From: Priapulus caudatus
Lineage: Eukaryota; Priapulida; Priapulimorpha; Priapulimorphida; Priapulidae
Assembly: GCF_000485595.1 (NCBI RefSeq)
Contig: NW_014577708.1
Coordinates: 103,483 to 153,983, forward strand
Length of the DNA stretch: 50,501 nt
Direction of reading: 5' to 3'
Shown: positions 21,988 through 33,639 of the stretch, piece by piece
Position numbering within the stretch: position 1 is the first letter of the stretch
Layout: each line of letters opens with the position of its first letter
Translations under genes and position numbers: made by a program
The notes under the pieces: model-generated
What the model saw: only the letters and a program-made list of their open reading frames with translations
What the model was told of the DNA's origin: nothing
Databases searched by the model: none

Positions 21988-22326
21988 TTAAACGGCCGGA
22001 CACACCAGGCGATGCCATCGCCCGATGGCATCGCGCAGTCGTGGACACACCAGGCGATTTCATCGGGGAATGGCTATTGGGCCGATGATGCAGTATGGAT
22101 TGAACACTCTGATTGGCTGATGAATTGTAAAAGTGGCGACTGTTATCCGCGGTCGCGACGACACCAGAGCGATGGCATTTGCGATAATATCAAAAACGTT
22201 TTTGATTGTGCGATGCAATCGGCTGCGATTGAGCTGGACACATCCAGCATTGTTCACGCGATGCGCATCGCAGATTGGATCGGCGTGATGATCGGCCGAT
22301 GCATCGCTTGTGTGTTCGGCCCTTAA
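21988..22326. mobile_element. TTAA-flanked MITE (piggyBac-like ends)
   Basis: TTAA at 21988-21991 and 22323-22326. Termini ACGGCCGGACACACCAGGCGAT and complement (imperfect, about 20 bp). The interior is built from GATGCCATCGC/GCGATGCATCG palindromes. Confidence 0.85.
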
Positions 22327-23084
22327 ACGCAAAATTGTAGTTGTCCTACGGGTGACAAAGCCAGAGAACCATACATGGCCGTATATAATAAACAAGCTCC
22401 GCAGTGCGACAGAGGCTCATCGGTGTCTGGTGTTCGTGCTGAATAAAAATTCAATTTGTGCATAAGCAAGACGTCTTATGCCATCAGTCTTCTTTATTGT
22501 GTTTTGACTTTCGTAGCCAATTCGAACAAATATAATACAGCGCTACAACTTTCGCACACCACTCTAATCTCTATGATTGCGAGACACCATGTCATTGCCA
22601 GGTTGGCACGGCAACAATTATGATTCAGGAAGCGTGCCAGCCATGGGCCTTGCCGTGTTTTGCCTACCCAGCGAGTGATTCACTGAGTTCAGCCTTCAGG
22701 TGCTATAGCAGACTGCTTATAGAAAATAATATGATCTTAAGAAGACGTAAACCTTGTTCAACAAACATATTGCCTTTGCAATTCAACTGTGCAACTGGTA
22801 GCCTCACATTTCACAACAGGTATGGGCTCTAATAAAGCAAACAGGCAGTTAGTCGTCCTGTGTTAACAGTCAGCAAATCAATGTGTTAAACCCTCCTCTT
22901 GAAGGTCAAAAGTGTTTATCCGACACGTTACTGCTTCGCATGTCAGCGAAAGTACATTTCATGTCCTTCTAATAAAGCCTCAGTGAAAAATGCTAGGTCC
23001 CGCTAAATAAAGAAAGTTTTCTGAATCGGCTTCGTCAGACATGTCCTCATAGAAATAATGTACTAAATCTGCCCTGTGCGCCAT

Positions 23085-23420
23085 GACCTTTGATCTGTGA
23101 CCTCCAATTTCGGCACAGTGATGCTTTTTCTACCATGATGCTATACCGACTATCACGAGCGCTAGGTCGAGCCGTTTAGATTTGTCGCCGCAATTCTGCA
23201 CTTTCCTCCCTATACCTTAAGTTAAGGAGGGAATGTTCGCCCCTTAAACACCGCTGACTTTGACCTTTGACCCCCAGATCTTGCGACACCCACTGTTTCG
23301 GATTACCCCCCCACGTCCCGAATATCGTGACCGTACGTCGAGCGGTTAAGATTTGTGCCCAACTGTTGACGCACGGCCGGACGCACGGACGCACGGCCGG
23401 ACGCACGGACGCACGCTCAT
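23085..23420. repeat. Degenerate dispersed element with TGACCTTTGACCCC and GGACGCAC tandem tail
   Basis: It carries TTTGACCTTTGACCCC, an inner hairpin CTCCCTATACCTTAA/TTAAGGAGGG (about 23205-23232), and a short tandem of CGGACGCACGG/CGGCCGGACGCA (23372-23416). This style of repeat recurs in several marine invertebrate genomes, from memory and not checked here. Confidence 0.5.
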
Positions 23421-24604
23421 GCGATTCTACAAGCTGCATCTGACTATGTCAGATGAGCTAATAATTAGTCACACTTTTAACTAAATTTCTTATCACGCAT
23501 AGCATGTAAAAATTGGTAATTTCCACTCTCTGCAAACGAACATCCTCACTCCGTGAATCGCCTGATTGCACGTGGATACATGTAATTTTGAAAATAGATG
23601 CAAGCACCGGCAAAATAATACGGAAGCAAGTAACCGCTGCAAGGCGCCAGATGGTGAGAAAACATCGCAAACAATGGCAGGCGGGAAAACGCCTCTGCTA
23701 ATTGGAACAACTGAGCACTCGGCTAGTGGTGCATTTACAGGCCAAAACTACACGATAGCTCCTTTCATACCGACTGGCCATTAGGAACATTCGAGCCTCA
23801 CATAGGGAATACAAGATACATCCATTACACGACATTATGTTATTATCATCATGGTCCATTGCCCTGTGGTTCTATATTAATATGAATTGCCATGGATTAG
23901 TTGATAATAAAAAAAGGGGCCCTATGTGATATTTGGAACGAGGGAGCTATGGTGGCGATACATTTCATTGTTACGGGGCATTGGACTGAATTATGAAGGC
24001 ACAACGTGATACATCCAACTCACACAAAGAAGTATTCAATACTTGACGGCCATTTGTGTTCGCGACCTGTCCCCAACGCACTACCAATGTACCATCATCA
24101 ACTGAACACAAGCCGGGGGCACCAATGACTCTCCTAGTCATTTGTAATACATGTGAGCAGCATCTCAAATACTCCTTTATTTATCACTTGTTACAAAGCA
24201 TCAATTTGAACCCACCATGAAGCAATACTACAATATAGTTGTAATACAGCCGAATAATCATTTTATTAAAAGCTAAACGGTGTGGGCGAATTAAAAAAAA
24301 ATTAGATAAAAGGCTCCACGCCAGCAAAGTCACGCTTTAAAAAAGAGCAACGTCCGGGAAGGAAAAAATCCAGCACTACGACATACACACACACAGGCGT
24401 GTTACTCGGTGACAGACGCTGCAGGTGTTGGGCGATCGCACACTGTCATTTAGGACAGAGGCAGGCGTGACAATAGCAGACGCCCAGCGTGCAAACAGCA
24501 CGCGTATAATCTTCTACATGAAACACGCGGCGAAATAAATTGGCCGGTTTCAATGACAATGGCTTTCCACTCGAGTTCATCTGATCTGCTATACCATATA
24601 GATA

Positions 24605-24685
24605 TACACAAACCCATATGTGTATATATCTATCGCTATATATATATCGATCGCTGATATAGAATATATATATATATATATATAT
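24605..24685. repeat. (TA)n / GATATA microsatellite
   Basis: TATATATCGATCGCTGATATAG then (TA)n. Confidence 0.9.
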
Positions 24686-24688
24686 CAA

Positions 24689-24728
24689 CAGGAGTAAATA
24701 ATCATAAACTTGTGATTATTTACTCCTG
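24689..24728. mobile_element. Short palindromic element 6 (40 bp)
   Basis: CAGGAGTAAATAATCA ... TGATTATTTACTCCTG; exact flanks ATATCAA at 24682-24688 and 24729-24735. Confidence 0.85.
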
Positions 24729-24751
24729 ATATCAACTACTGTCATGTAGAT

Positions 24752-24789
24752 CAAGAGTCCATTATATAATTTTCTATTATGGACTCTTG
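24752..24789. mobile_element. Short palindromic element 7 (38 bp)
   Basis: CAAGAGTCCATTATA ... ATGGACTCTTG. Flanks ATGTAGAT and ATGTAAAT (8 bp, one mismatch). It sits only 23 bp from element 6. Confidence 0.75.
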
Positions 24790-25217
24790 ATGTAAATGGT
24801 AGCTTGCCCAACACACGTGAATGACTTGGCAGGGCGCGCGCGCGCCTCTCGCTGCGCACATTATAAACACACGTGCTAGCATGCGTCTGCGAAAATAGCA
24901 TTGTTCCATTTCAGCCGTGGGAACCAGATTCGAGATGACAACGCTTTTGTAAATACTTAATAGCCCAATTTTGATTAAAAAAAGATCTGGCGAATATGGT
25001 GTTGTTGGATGAACATGTTCTGATATTATGAAACAATCTGAAAACAGGTTTGAGAACCTGATACTATTTTATAGCATTTAAACAAAATATGATCACAACT
25101 GCATTTACATTATTGATTGAAGCAGAATATTATTGGTAATACAGAACTCATTAATAGAGTCAATGGATATTATACCAGTTCTAATATCATATGAGTTAAT
25201 AATCGTGTTGTGACTAC

Positions 25218-25316
25218 GGTATAAGCTAGCTCTACCGGTATAGCCTCTTCGATTTCACTCCCACTACAGGAGCTCGCCTTTAGCGGGAGCAAAGGGACTA
25301 CACCGGTAGAGCTAGG
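25218..25316. repeat. Small inverted-repeat element (about 100 bp)
   Basis: GCTAGCTCTACCGGT at the left and ACCGGTAGAGCTAGG at the right. It looks superficially compact like a tRNA gene but has no box A/box B arrangement. Confidence 0.6.
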
Positions 25317-26272
25317 TATAACCAACCAACAACCTACCAAATTTTAATTTCACAACAGTCCCACGAATGCTACATGGTGTGATGGGTGCTACCGCCCTGA
25401 CTCCGAAAGTATGTGGGCATCAAACAGGGCTTCAAACACGAAAACCTGGAGGCAGCCAGCGAATTTTGGAATAACATTGAATCCCTCCCAAGCTCCGCTA
25501 CAACCAGAGCTGATGTGTCATGAGTCATGACTTACATCTCATCATCTCCTCACAAGCAGCTCGAACATATCTATATACACTAGGCACGTATATTATATAT
25601 AGCGCGCATGAACTCATCTCAGGCAGCCATTTAAGCCAAACCTGACATGAAGGATTTAATCCCCGTGGCGGTGGAGTTATCACAAACCATCACGTAACAC
25701 CTTGTCCGGGACCATTCAAGCGAACCGTTCTCATTATTACTCTCGCGGGCAAGCCATCCCGCAAAGTGTTTGCTCACCCCGTGATTTTAATCACGAGAAC
25801 AACGACCTGCTAATTACTACAGTATCTCAAGCACGGAATAGTCAGTCAGATTTCCTACGACATGCGTACTAGACTCGTTCCAAAAGTCCCTCTAGCTGCA
25901 TAGTTGGTTCCGAATGAATAAATGAAACTCACTGAGCCAGTCTATGTGCATACTATACGTACGCACCGGGTTCATCAACATCAATCGGCGACGAGGCAAG
26001 AGAGCTGGCGCACTCTTTACAAGGGTCAAGCACAAACGCATCTCACCGTCCATGAATACATCCATGCAACACCTCTGCCGTAGAGGAACACAATGACAGT
26101 AATGCCTACTTGGAACAGATTCTTACACAATCACTCGGGTAGCGCCCATAAAGCAAGCTGATCCTACTTAGGGTTCTTACACCCTACAGGGTTTTCCTTC
26201 TGCATAACACTCAGAAATAAAGTGTTTGCAGTAATAATTGCATTAGCCAGCGTGATTCATATATTGCATTAA

Positions 26273-26660
26273 GCCCGGAGCACACGTGAGTAATTTTACT
26301 CAAGTAAAATGATGCATGCGTCAAAATACTCACGTGTGCGCCGGATTTTCATTGAGTTTTCTGACGCATGCATCAAGAAACTCAATATCAAACATGTTTG
26401 ATAATTTTTGATTCATGCGTCAAAATACTCAACGTGTACGCGCTAGCTGCGTAAATTTACTCAACACTGGTACTCACAGCGCATGCGTTTAAATCATTGT
26501 GCGCCCAGTATTGGCTGCGCACAGTCACGTGATCTGCATTACCACTTATATCTTGAGTAATTTTACTCACGTGTGCGGCAAATGCTGAAAATATTTCGCG
26601 TGAGTATTTTGACGCATGCATAATTTTACTTGAGTAAAATTACTCACGTGTGCGCCGGGC
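26273..26660. mobile_element. MITE with long TIRs (388 bp), ATTAA flanks
   Basis: GCCCGGAGCACACGTGAGTA at the left and the complement of GCCCGGCGCACACGTGAGTA at the right. TIR similarity extends through TTTTACTCAAGTAAAAT. ATTAA at 26268-26272 and 26661-26665. Motifs TTTTGACGCATGC and ACTCACGTG recur inside. Confidence 0.85.
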
Positions 26661-27042
26661 ATTAAATACTAAATAAATAGCCTACCTGCACAAATGTCTT
26701 TGCAACGCAGACTCTGCAATGTGAGAAGCTATAGCTACCTCCAACGTGTTTAAATTTACTAACCGAAATTCTTTGGATATCACTCAAATAATTAAAAATC
26801 CATCCCCAATGGAATAATAAATAAAGTCCAATATCCTAAAAGAATATGTAGTCATATTTCTCTGCAGCTTTGCAGTTTCAATGTCGCATGTTCACGAAAC
26901 TACCTCAGAAATTGGCATGTTCACCACAACACACCTACAATCCTAGTATAGAAAATTACGGAAACCTTCAGCTAACCTAGTAATGCGTTCACGTGAAACT
27001 TGTTTTCTAAAGCGAATACTCCTGTTTACTAATGTATATCAT

Positions 27043-27076
27043 CAAGAGCTAATAAATAAGTATTTATTAGCTCTTG
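27043..27076. mobile_element. Short palindromic element 8 (34 bp)
   Basis: CAAGAGCTAATAAATA ... TATTTATTAGCTCTTG; exact flanks ATATCAT at 27036-27042 and 27077-27083. Confidence 0.85.
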
Positions 27077-27678
27077 ATATCATCCAACAAACAAAGATCT
27101 ATACTTGGAACAACGTAACCACACAACAGCTGCTGCTCGTGCTAGCTATGTTATACATACTGTACACCAGTCAAGCTATAACCTCGAAACTCTATCCCTG
27201 CATGCTCAGCTTCTGCCACGACAAAGAATAAATCAAACGATTTTCCATCTACACTGTTCGATTTTCTTGAATACAAAACGTCCCCCTCATCACTCCCGGA
27301 TTACTTCACAGTTTATGTGTGCTTGTTTCAAGTGCGACAGAATTTAGCTTTTAAACGTGAACAGTAAGTGACTTATGTGGGAGACTAGGCCATCCAGCCA
27401 TAAGCCTCCTAACAACCAAGTATAGACTCGGCAAAGCAATTGCCATATCCTTTGCAGAACTGTCGAACTTTTGCAAAATGGCCACGTTGTTAATTAAACG
27501 TGTGCACAATGTAGCGCTGTTTTTCTTGTTTATATAGCATTACCAAGCTATGTAAGTCACGAAATATAATCGCGATACGGTGAATTAAAACATGAATTAG
27601 AAGGATATATCGCTGACAAAACTACATCTGTTTTTAAAATAACACCAGTCCATTACCCAAATTCACGCATATTATTAT

Positions 27679-27722
27679 CAAGAGTGAATAATAATAGATA
27701 GATAGATTATTAATCACTCCTG
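27679..27722. mobile_element. Short palindromic element 9 (44 bp)
   Basis: CAAGAGTGAATAATA ... TATTAATCACTCCTG (imperfect) around GATA repeats; exact flanks TTATTAT at 27672-27678 and 27723-27729. Confidence 0.8.
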
Positions 27723-27909
27723 TTATTATCAATGTAATTTACTAAATAACTGCCGTCTTAGCTATCATTAAATAAAAAAAATCAAGTAGATGCTTGACCA
27801 TCACAGATAAAATTACTCACTCTAACTTACAGACCCAATGCAGCTTTTACTCCGGCTAATAACAAGGCTATTACTAGCGCACTACTAAACAACACATATA
27901 CAGTTATTA

Positions 27910-28082
27910 AACGCATACGCGCACACACACACGCGCACACACACACGCACGCACGCGCACACGCACGCACGCACGCACGCACACACACACGCGCACGCAC
28001 GCACGCACGCACGCACGCACACACGCGTACACACACACACACGCGCGCGTACACACACGCGCACACGTACGCACGCACACAT
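27910..28082. repeat. (CACG/GCAC)n microsatellite
   Basis: About 170 bp of alternating CA/CG units, same type as 21660-21812. Confidence 0.95.
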
Positions 28083-28295
28083 TTCAATTCTCTGTGGTAT
28101 TTGTAGCTGCCAACAGTCGCCGCGTACGTACACTACAACAACGTCTCCCGAGGCGTCAAACAAACGACTCTGCATAATTATACAAAGCTGCAGTTATTCG
28201 CCGCCAGTTGATTTTTTCTCTAGAGAAGTGGCAATCGCTTCCGTATAGCCTCTGGGGATACGTACCTTTATAGAACCAACATTACAGGGCTAAAG

Positions 28296-28540
28296 TGTGT
28301 ACCATCACACACGGATGCAGTGCCACACATCAGTACAGTGTCGCAAAATAAGTCGCCACACGTGGCCACTGTTTCACACGATATCAGGCAGTGTCACACA
28401 AGACTGCACTGCTACACGATGTCACACAATGCTGCAATGTTACGCGATATCACACACGACACGGCTGCAGCGTTACGCCACGTTACAGTGTCACACGTAG
28501 TATCGGTTGCAGCTGCAGTGTCACACCAATATGTCAGTCC
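28296..28540. repeat. Degenerate GTCACAC/CTGCA tandem array
   Basis: Recurrent (A/T)GTCACAC and CTGCA(G/A) spaced irregularly (for example 28391, 28421, 28449, 28489, 28519). The open frames on plus follow from the repeat. Confidence 0.5.
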
Positions 28541-29155
28541 TCCTCTCTGTCACATCACTCCATGCGTGTATCAGTATACCCTCACTCCACTGCTCTATAA
28601 GCAAACCACGTCCAGTGGCACCGAAACGCTGTAAGTCACTGCGCGGTCGACGTCGCCAATCAAACCCACTTTCCCAAACGTGCGGGCCGGAGCAGCAACT
28701 AATCGGAAACAGTTTCCCATTCGCAGGCACACTCTCCCACTCGCAGGCGCTCTCTCCCACTGTTCCCTGTGCTTTGGCCACCGCCCGTTCTTAACCAACA
28801 AAAGCCGCGCACACGCACACACGCACGGCCCAAAGCTCACTGGCCCATGCACAATCTCTGTTGAGGTCTAGCAAAACAAAGCGAACCGCATAACAAGCGA
28901 TCTGTGTGGCCATATATAACGGTTAGTCGCGTGCCAGCTGAAGGCAAGCCACCAACGTGGATACGTGACGATGATAATGGCCATGGATGCAGGCACAGGG
29001 TGCTCGCTCAGGAGGGTCGTACTGCGGGACTGCTAGTGCTAGACAGTTCTTGATTGGATATTGATGTCCGCAGAGCTATTATTACAGACGCGGACAGCGC
29101 ACCCAATCACTTCGTATTCAACCTGAAGGGCTTTCATCATTATGCTGATTCTAAT

Positions 29156-29169
29156 AGTATATATATATA

Positions 29170-29210
<41 letters not shown>

Positions 29211-29218
29211 TATATATC
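29156..29218. repeat. (TA)n microsatellite
   Basis: About 60 bp of TA with occasional AA/TT interruptions. Confidence 0.95.
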
Positions 29219-29974
29219 GCTCATTTAACTTTACTTGGTAGCATACACACACGTGCATGTATGGGAGTCACTTGGATATGAATTAACATTGAATAGATTT
29301 TGAATGAATTCGTTTCACAGCTTGGTTTTTTCCAATTATATTGATATTTTAGAGCGAGGGCTGCTAATGCACTTACTCAACTGTAATTAATGCATCGTGG
29401 TAGTGTCTGCGATAGGTTTTTACAGTTAATAAATTACAATAAACGAATTAAACATTATAATTTATATCCGGATGTTTTTAGCACATAGAAAATGTGTTTT
29501 TGATTGCAACTAACCGACATTTTCATAAACATCTCACAAAAGGTTACATTTATTACTAGAATAACTGTTAAATACGTGTAAAGTGGAATCACTGTTTTGT
29601 ATTATGGCTATTTAGCAGAAACAGCTGTCCACTAGTCCAAACGTTCCCGTCGCTGAGCCACACACCTGACCGATTCTCAACGACACGCGGAATCTAACAG
29701 CCTATACCTAGCTCTAGTAAGCACACCGAGTACGTCGAAACCTATAGTAACTGCGATCTGGACAATTTATCAACAGAAAACCAGGATCACAGAACGATTG
29801 GCCACAAGTAGAAATCCTCGGTTTGCTACTACAAAGAGATAAGAGCATGGACATGGGGGAACACAAGAGGTTTAGGAGAAGAGAGGAATAAAAGCCTGTA
29901 GTAAATTGTGGCGGATGAGAGCAAGAGACGGTGTGGGGAGGGGGAGGAGAAGCAAGAGGTTGTGTGAGAAGGAG

Positions 29975-30350
29975 GAGGTTTTCCCTTCTCCTCTGCCTTA
30001 CCGCTTCTTTATCAACTTCTTTCTTCTCTACCTCCCCCTCTTCTTTCTCCTTCTCTTCCACCTCCTCCATCCTCCACCACTTACACATTTCTTCATCTAC
30101 CTCCTCGCTCCTCCTGTACCCCTTCCACCTCTACCTCATCTACAGTACCCCTCTACCACGATCTCCCTTCCATATCTACCACCTCACTCCTCCCATATCT
30201 CCCCAACAACGCCCATTCTCCTTTATCTTTGGTTCCTTTCGAGTTTCCCCCTCCCCATTATTATATGTTGCTCTTCACGGTCTCAATTTACCACACCTCT
30301 CTCTCTCTCTGCCTTCTTCCTCCACTTCTACTGTTCCTTCCCGTTTACTA
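29975..30350. repeat. Polypyrimidine (CCTCTTC)n tract
   Basis: C/T-rich low complexity preceded by a G/A-rich stretch (29905-29980), so the two could pair imperfectly. The 184- and 193-codon frames here are low complexity, not genes. Confidence 0.85.
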
Positions 30351-30358
30351 TCCTTAAC

Positions 30359-30452
30359 AAAGTGGCAAGTTTTCCTGGCACCAATTTCCCGAGTGGCCAG
30401 TTTTCCTGGCATCAATTTTCAGATGACCAGTTTTATTGTTACCAATTTTCTT
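30359..30452. repeat. Three tandem copies of a roughly 32-bp unit
   Basis: Consensus GTGGCCAGTTTTCCTGGCAT followed by CAATTTTC, repeated three times with divergence. Confidence 0.85.
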
Positions 30453-32554
30453 ACACCTAACCAAACTAAGTACAAAAATGGTAATGCATATGGCACGTGC
30501 AGTCGTTTATAGTCTCTTTAGAGTTAATGGTGACTAATAGCACCCACCAGAATTACACTGCACACAAAGAGATTCATGGCCTCAGTACGATGAAGTAATG
30601 GTGACACTAATACTATAACTATAATTTGATTCAGCAACCAGAAACTAAAGTCTAATCTTGGAGTAATCTATTCTGAGTAATCATTCATTGGAAATTTCAG
30701 AATGATTACTTCAAGGTCTAATGCAGGGAGATCTAGATGGTGGTCCAGGAGGATAAAGCACTATTTTTGTGACAGTTAAGGCTTCATATTTTCACGTGGC
30801 AAAAAATTTGATTCAATTAAAATAAAATAAATAACATCAAAATAGCAAACATAGGTGACAGTACAATGATTGTAACAGTATTCCCTAAAAATCTGTGGCG
30901 GAGTATGTAAGGGGGAGTGTTTCGCATACACCGGCCCACACTCCAGTATTCCTGAAACCGTCCCTTTCTCTTTCCCCCAACGTTGCCAAAATGCCGCCCT
31001 ACACAAAGACACAGTTTCGATACACATCACTGGTGAAGAGTGTACACACGTGCAGCTGCTGCTACTGCTGCTGCTGCCATGCATGAACCACGCGTTCGTT
31101 CCCACGCACGCGCACACGCAGACGGGCACTCTTAGACACTCAGAGACTCACCAAAATGTGATACAACGGCACAGAAACAGAAACAACACGGGATACATAG
31201 GACATAATTTAGAGAATAAATTGTTAGTAACGAAATCATAGGATACATGAGCAAATTTGATAAACCCAGACCGACCGTGTAGCCACCTTTATAAGCTTAG
31301 CACCTAATGTAATTATGACTCTCGCTATAGGGAGGGGGAGTGAGATGATGATTTGTTATTGTACGCACTCCTGCTCTGCGCGCTATTACGTTTACACCTC
31401 TGTTCTATTTCTCGCCGATGTATCTCATTTTGAATACTGCGTGCTGCTAAAACTAAGCACAGAATGCAATCTCACTGCCTGCGTCACACTTGTGCACGCA
31501 CTACGCTAGTACCGTAATTTTATCATTTATAGATCATTGTTAAGTCATTATAAAATATTAACGCTCATTTAAGCAGGGACATGTGAGCGTTCTACGGGCG
31601 TGTTGCAGTGTAGCGTTTTAGCCGTGTATTAGTTGGAAATTCAGCGCGCATAAATATTAAATTACACAATAGCGTTCACATACACAGAGTCATCCCAAGG
31701 CAACGCTTATTCCGGTTTCCTGCACGCGCGAAATTTATCCACGTTTCATCGTGTATAAACACAAGCACTGTATCCATTCTTACCCACGCGCGTGCAACAC
31801 CATAGACAAACGGAAAAGCACGTGCCAACTTACGCAGGGCAAGGAAGCATGCACGAACACTCACGGACACGCACGCATGAATGCGCACGCGTGCACGCAC
31901 GCTGAGAGGGGGTCGATGGGAATCCTTAAGCTGCGTAGTTCCTCAGTTGATGGGTAATGACAGGAATGGACAACGTATAAAAGAAACAATTATCCACTGG
32001 AGATAATACCTTAGCATAGCACAACTGCAGCATGACTTGCCATATGCCACGGATCTAATCATCGACCTCACTTTCGGCCTATTATTACACAAAGGTTCTA
32101 GCATAACTGAGTACGCCGATACTGCAGCCTTAGTAATACAACATATACAACTTGGCACACCACCTCACTATATATTGGCTTTACAGTGCGCTTAGACACA
32201 CAACCAAACTATTCACAGCTTAGTGTTAAACACAGGTTATGACACAACTAGGCTGGACAATAAAAGAGCCGCGAAAACACAGTTAACACAGGTAACAGAA
32301 TATCAGCTGATACACATGACATGATCTACTTACAAAGTGGTTACGTATAACAATCATTGTCATTGTAATAAAATCAAAAATTAAGTTCATATAAACATTA
32401 AGCAAAAATCTTTTTAAAACTGTGCTCTGTTAGTACTTCACATATAATACAATTATGATCATTATATTCCTAAATAATGTTTAATATACATTTCAAATAT
32501 CAATGGCTGGTGCAAAAAACCTGGCCGGTCAAGGTTAAATGAAAAAAATCCTAC

Positions 32555-32682
32555 CTTTTGTTCTTTCAGTTTGTCCTCCAACTGCTGTAATGTCCATGTG
32601 CTGTCATCTGGTGGTCCATTTTTCATTTTTTCGTCTACTTCTCCTAACCATTGCCGAACATTCCAGATGTCATCCTCAAGAT
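32555..32682 (-). CDS. Nesprin exon E4 (residues 206-248), start of a spectrin repeat
   Basis: A 128-bp exon completing the codon split after E3 (G|AT gives Asp) and leaving at phase 0 (AAG|GTAGGA). It encodes DLEDDIWNVRQWLGEVDEKM and then WTLQQLEDKLKEQK. The W-NVRQ-WL spacing is classical spectrin helix A, and the second part is helix B. The acceptor is GTTACACAG|ATCTTG. The next intron is about 14 kb, by far the longest inside the visible gene. Confidence 0.9.
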
Positions 32683-33434
32683 CTGTGTAACATGTAAGCA
32701 ACTATTGATTCAGCACTGAACCTGGGATTCATGTTTGTTTAATTTAAAGATCAAGATATACGTGCACACTTATCTTCAGAGATATTGCATTTAACCACAG
32801 AACAAAAATGGTGATGGCATCATTTCCGGCAGTCTAGAATTTTGAGCAGTCTAAAAAGATTAGATCTCCTTCTTACCGTAACAACACGGGTCTGTTCACA
32901 TAAAACGTTGGATATTGCAGTGCTAGATAATTCCAAAACAGTAGCCAACCGCAGAAAATTATACAGTTTTGAGGCCAAACGTAATTAAAGGGGCCAGCTG
33001 ATGATATGACCGGTACAAAGCATCTTATTCTGAGTGACTTTTGGATGCAACTCTATAGGCCCAATACTGTTTCCACTCGGCTCAGACCCACTGAGCAAGC
33101 ACTAATTTTCATCACTGCACTGCTATGGGAGGGTTGGCCAGGGATGGTTAATTTTATGTGGCCGGCTGCCCGCCAGCCATACAGATGAAATCAGAACCGC
33201 ATACGTACAGCAGAAAAAAGTGTTTGCGGCCCAAGGGTAAAATATTTGCGCATTTTGGTCAAACGAACACATTAGTAACACACATGGACGCATTTCTCCC
33301 CGTAGACTGCGGTGGCATAGAACAACGAGAGGTTCCAAATATGTAGGTGTTCGTAAACCGAATTCAAATTTCATCCCTGCGGTTCGCAAACTCCATGGTT
33401 CACGAGGACGGGAGTGTTTCCAAACATGTGTCAC
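32683..33434 (-). other. Intron between E3 and E4
   Basis: GT-AG; no element identified. The 33123-33455 minus open frame has no coding features beyond the part overlapping E3. Confidence 0.75.
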
Positions 33435-33639
33435 CTGCGAAGAGCTTGTCGTCATTCTTCTTGCTGCCCTTCTTCGGTGTGATGACGCACTCTAGTGTGT
33501 CCCACTTGTGGTTGAGCAAGTTCACGCGCCAGTTCACCTCGTCCTTCATGTTTGGGTAGCGGCGCGAGAGCTTCTCTGCATTCTCGTTAAAGCGTGCCCG
33601 CAGGTGGCTCCTCTGCTGCATCTCTGCTACGTGGGGCTC
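33435..33639 (-). CDS. Nesprin exon E3 (residues 138-205), spectrin-repeat helices
   Basis: A 205-bp exon entering at phase 0 and leaving at phase 1. The acceptor is TGCTTTCAG|GAGCCC and the donor GCAG|GTGACA. It encodes QQRSHLRARFNENAEKLSRR and then VNWRVNLLNHKWDTLE. The W..RVN.LN.KWD.LE pattern is the third-helix signature of a spectrin repeat. It ends in a basic hinge (TPKKGSKKNDDKLFA) leading to the next repeat in E4. Confidence 0.9.

Larger units (their letters stand above)
18477..32554 (-). other. 14-kb intron between E4 and E5
   Basis: Flanked by a phase-0 donor (E4) and a phase-0 acceptor (E5). I found no further exon whose phase and splice sites fit, and no independent gene. The content is small transposons, palindromes and microsatellites, listed separately. 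Stretches 19430-20815, 20930-21660, 22330-23180, 23480-24600, 25330-26270, 28140-29150, 29230-29900 and 30720-32330 contain nothing I can name. Confidence 0.75.

Noticed and set aside
25218-25316. Compact hairpin considered as a tRNA gene
   Set aside because: No D-loop or T-loop box sequences and wrong arm lengths.
27827-28175. Cys/Val/Arg-rich open frames
   Set aside because: Same kind of microsatellite artefact.
29906-30512. 184- and 193-codon Phe/Pro/Leu-rich frames
   Set aside because: Low-complexity polypyrimidine tract; no splice or domain support.
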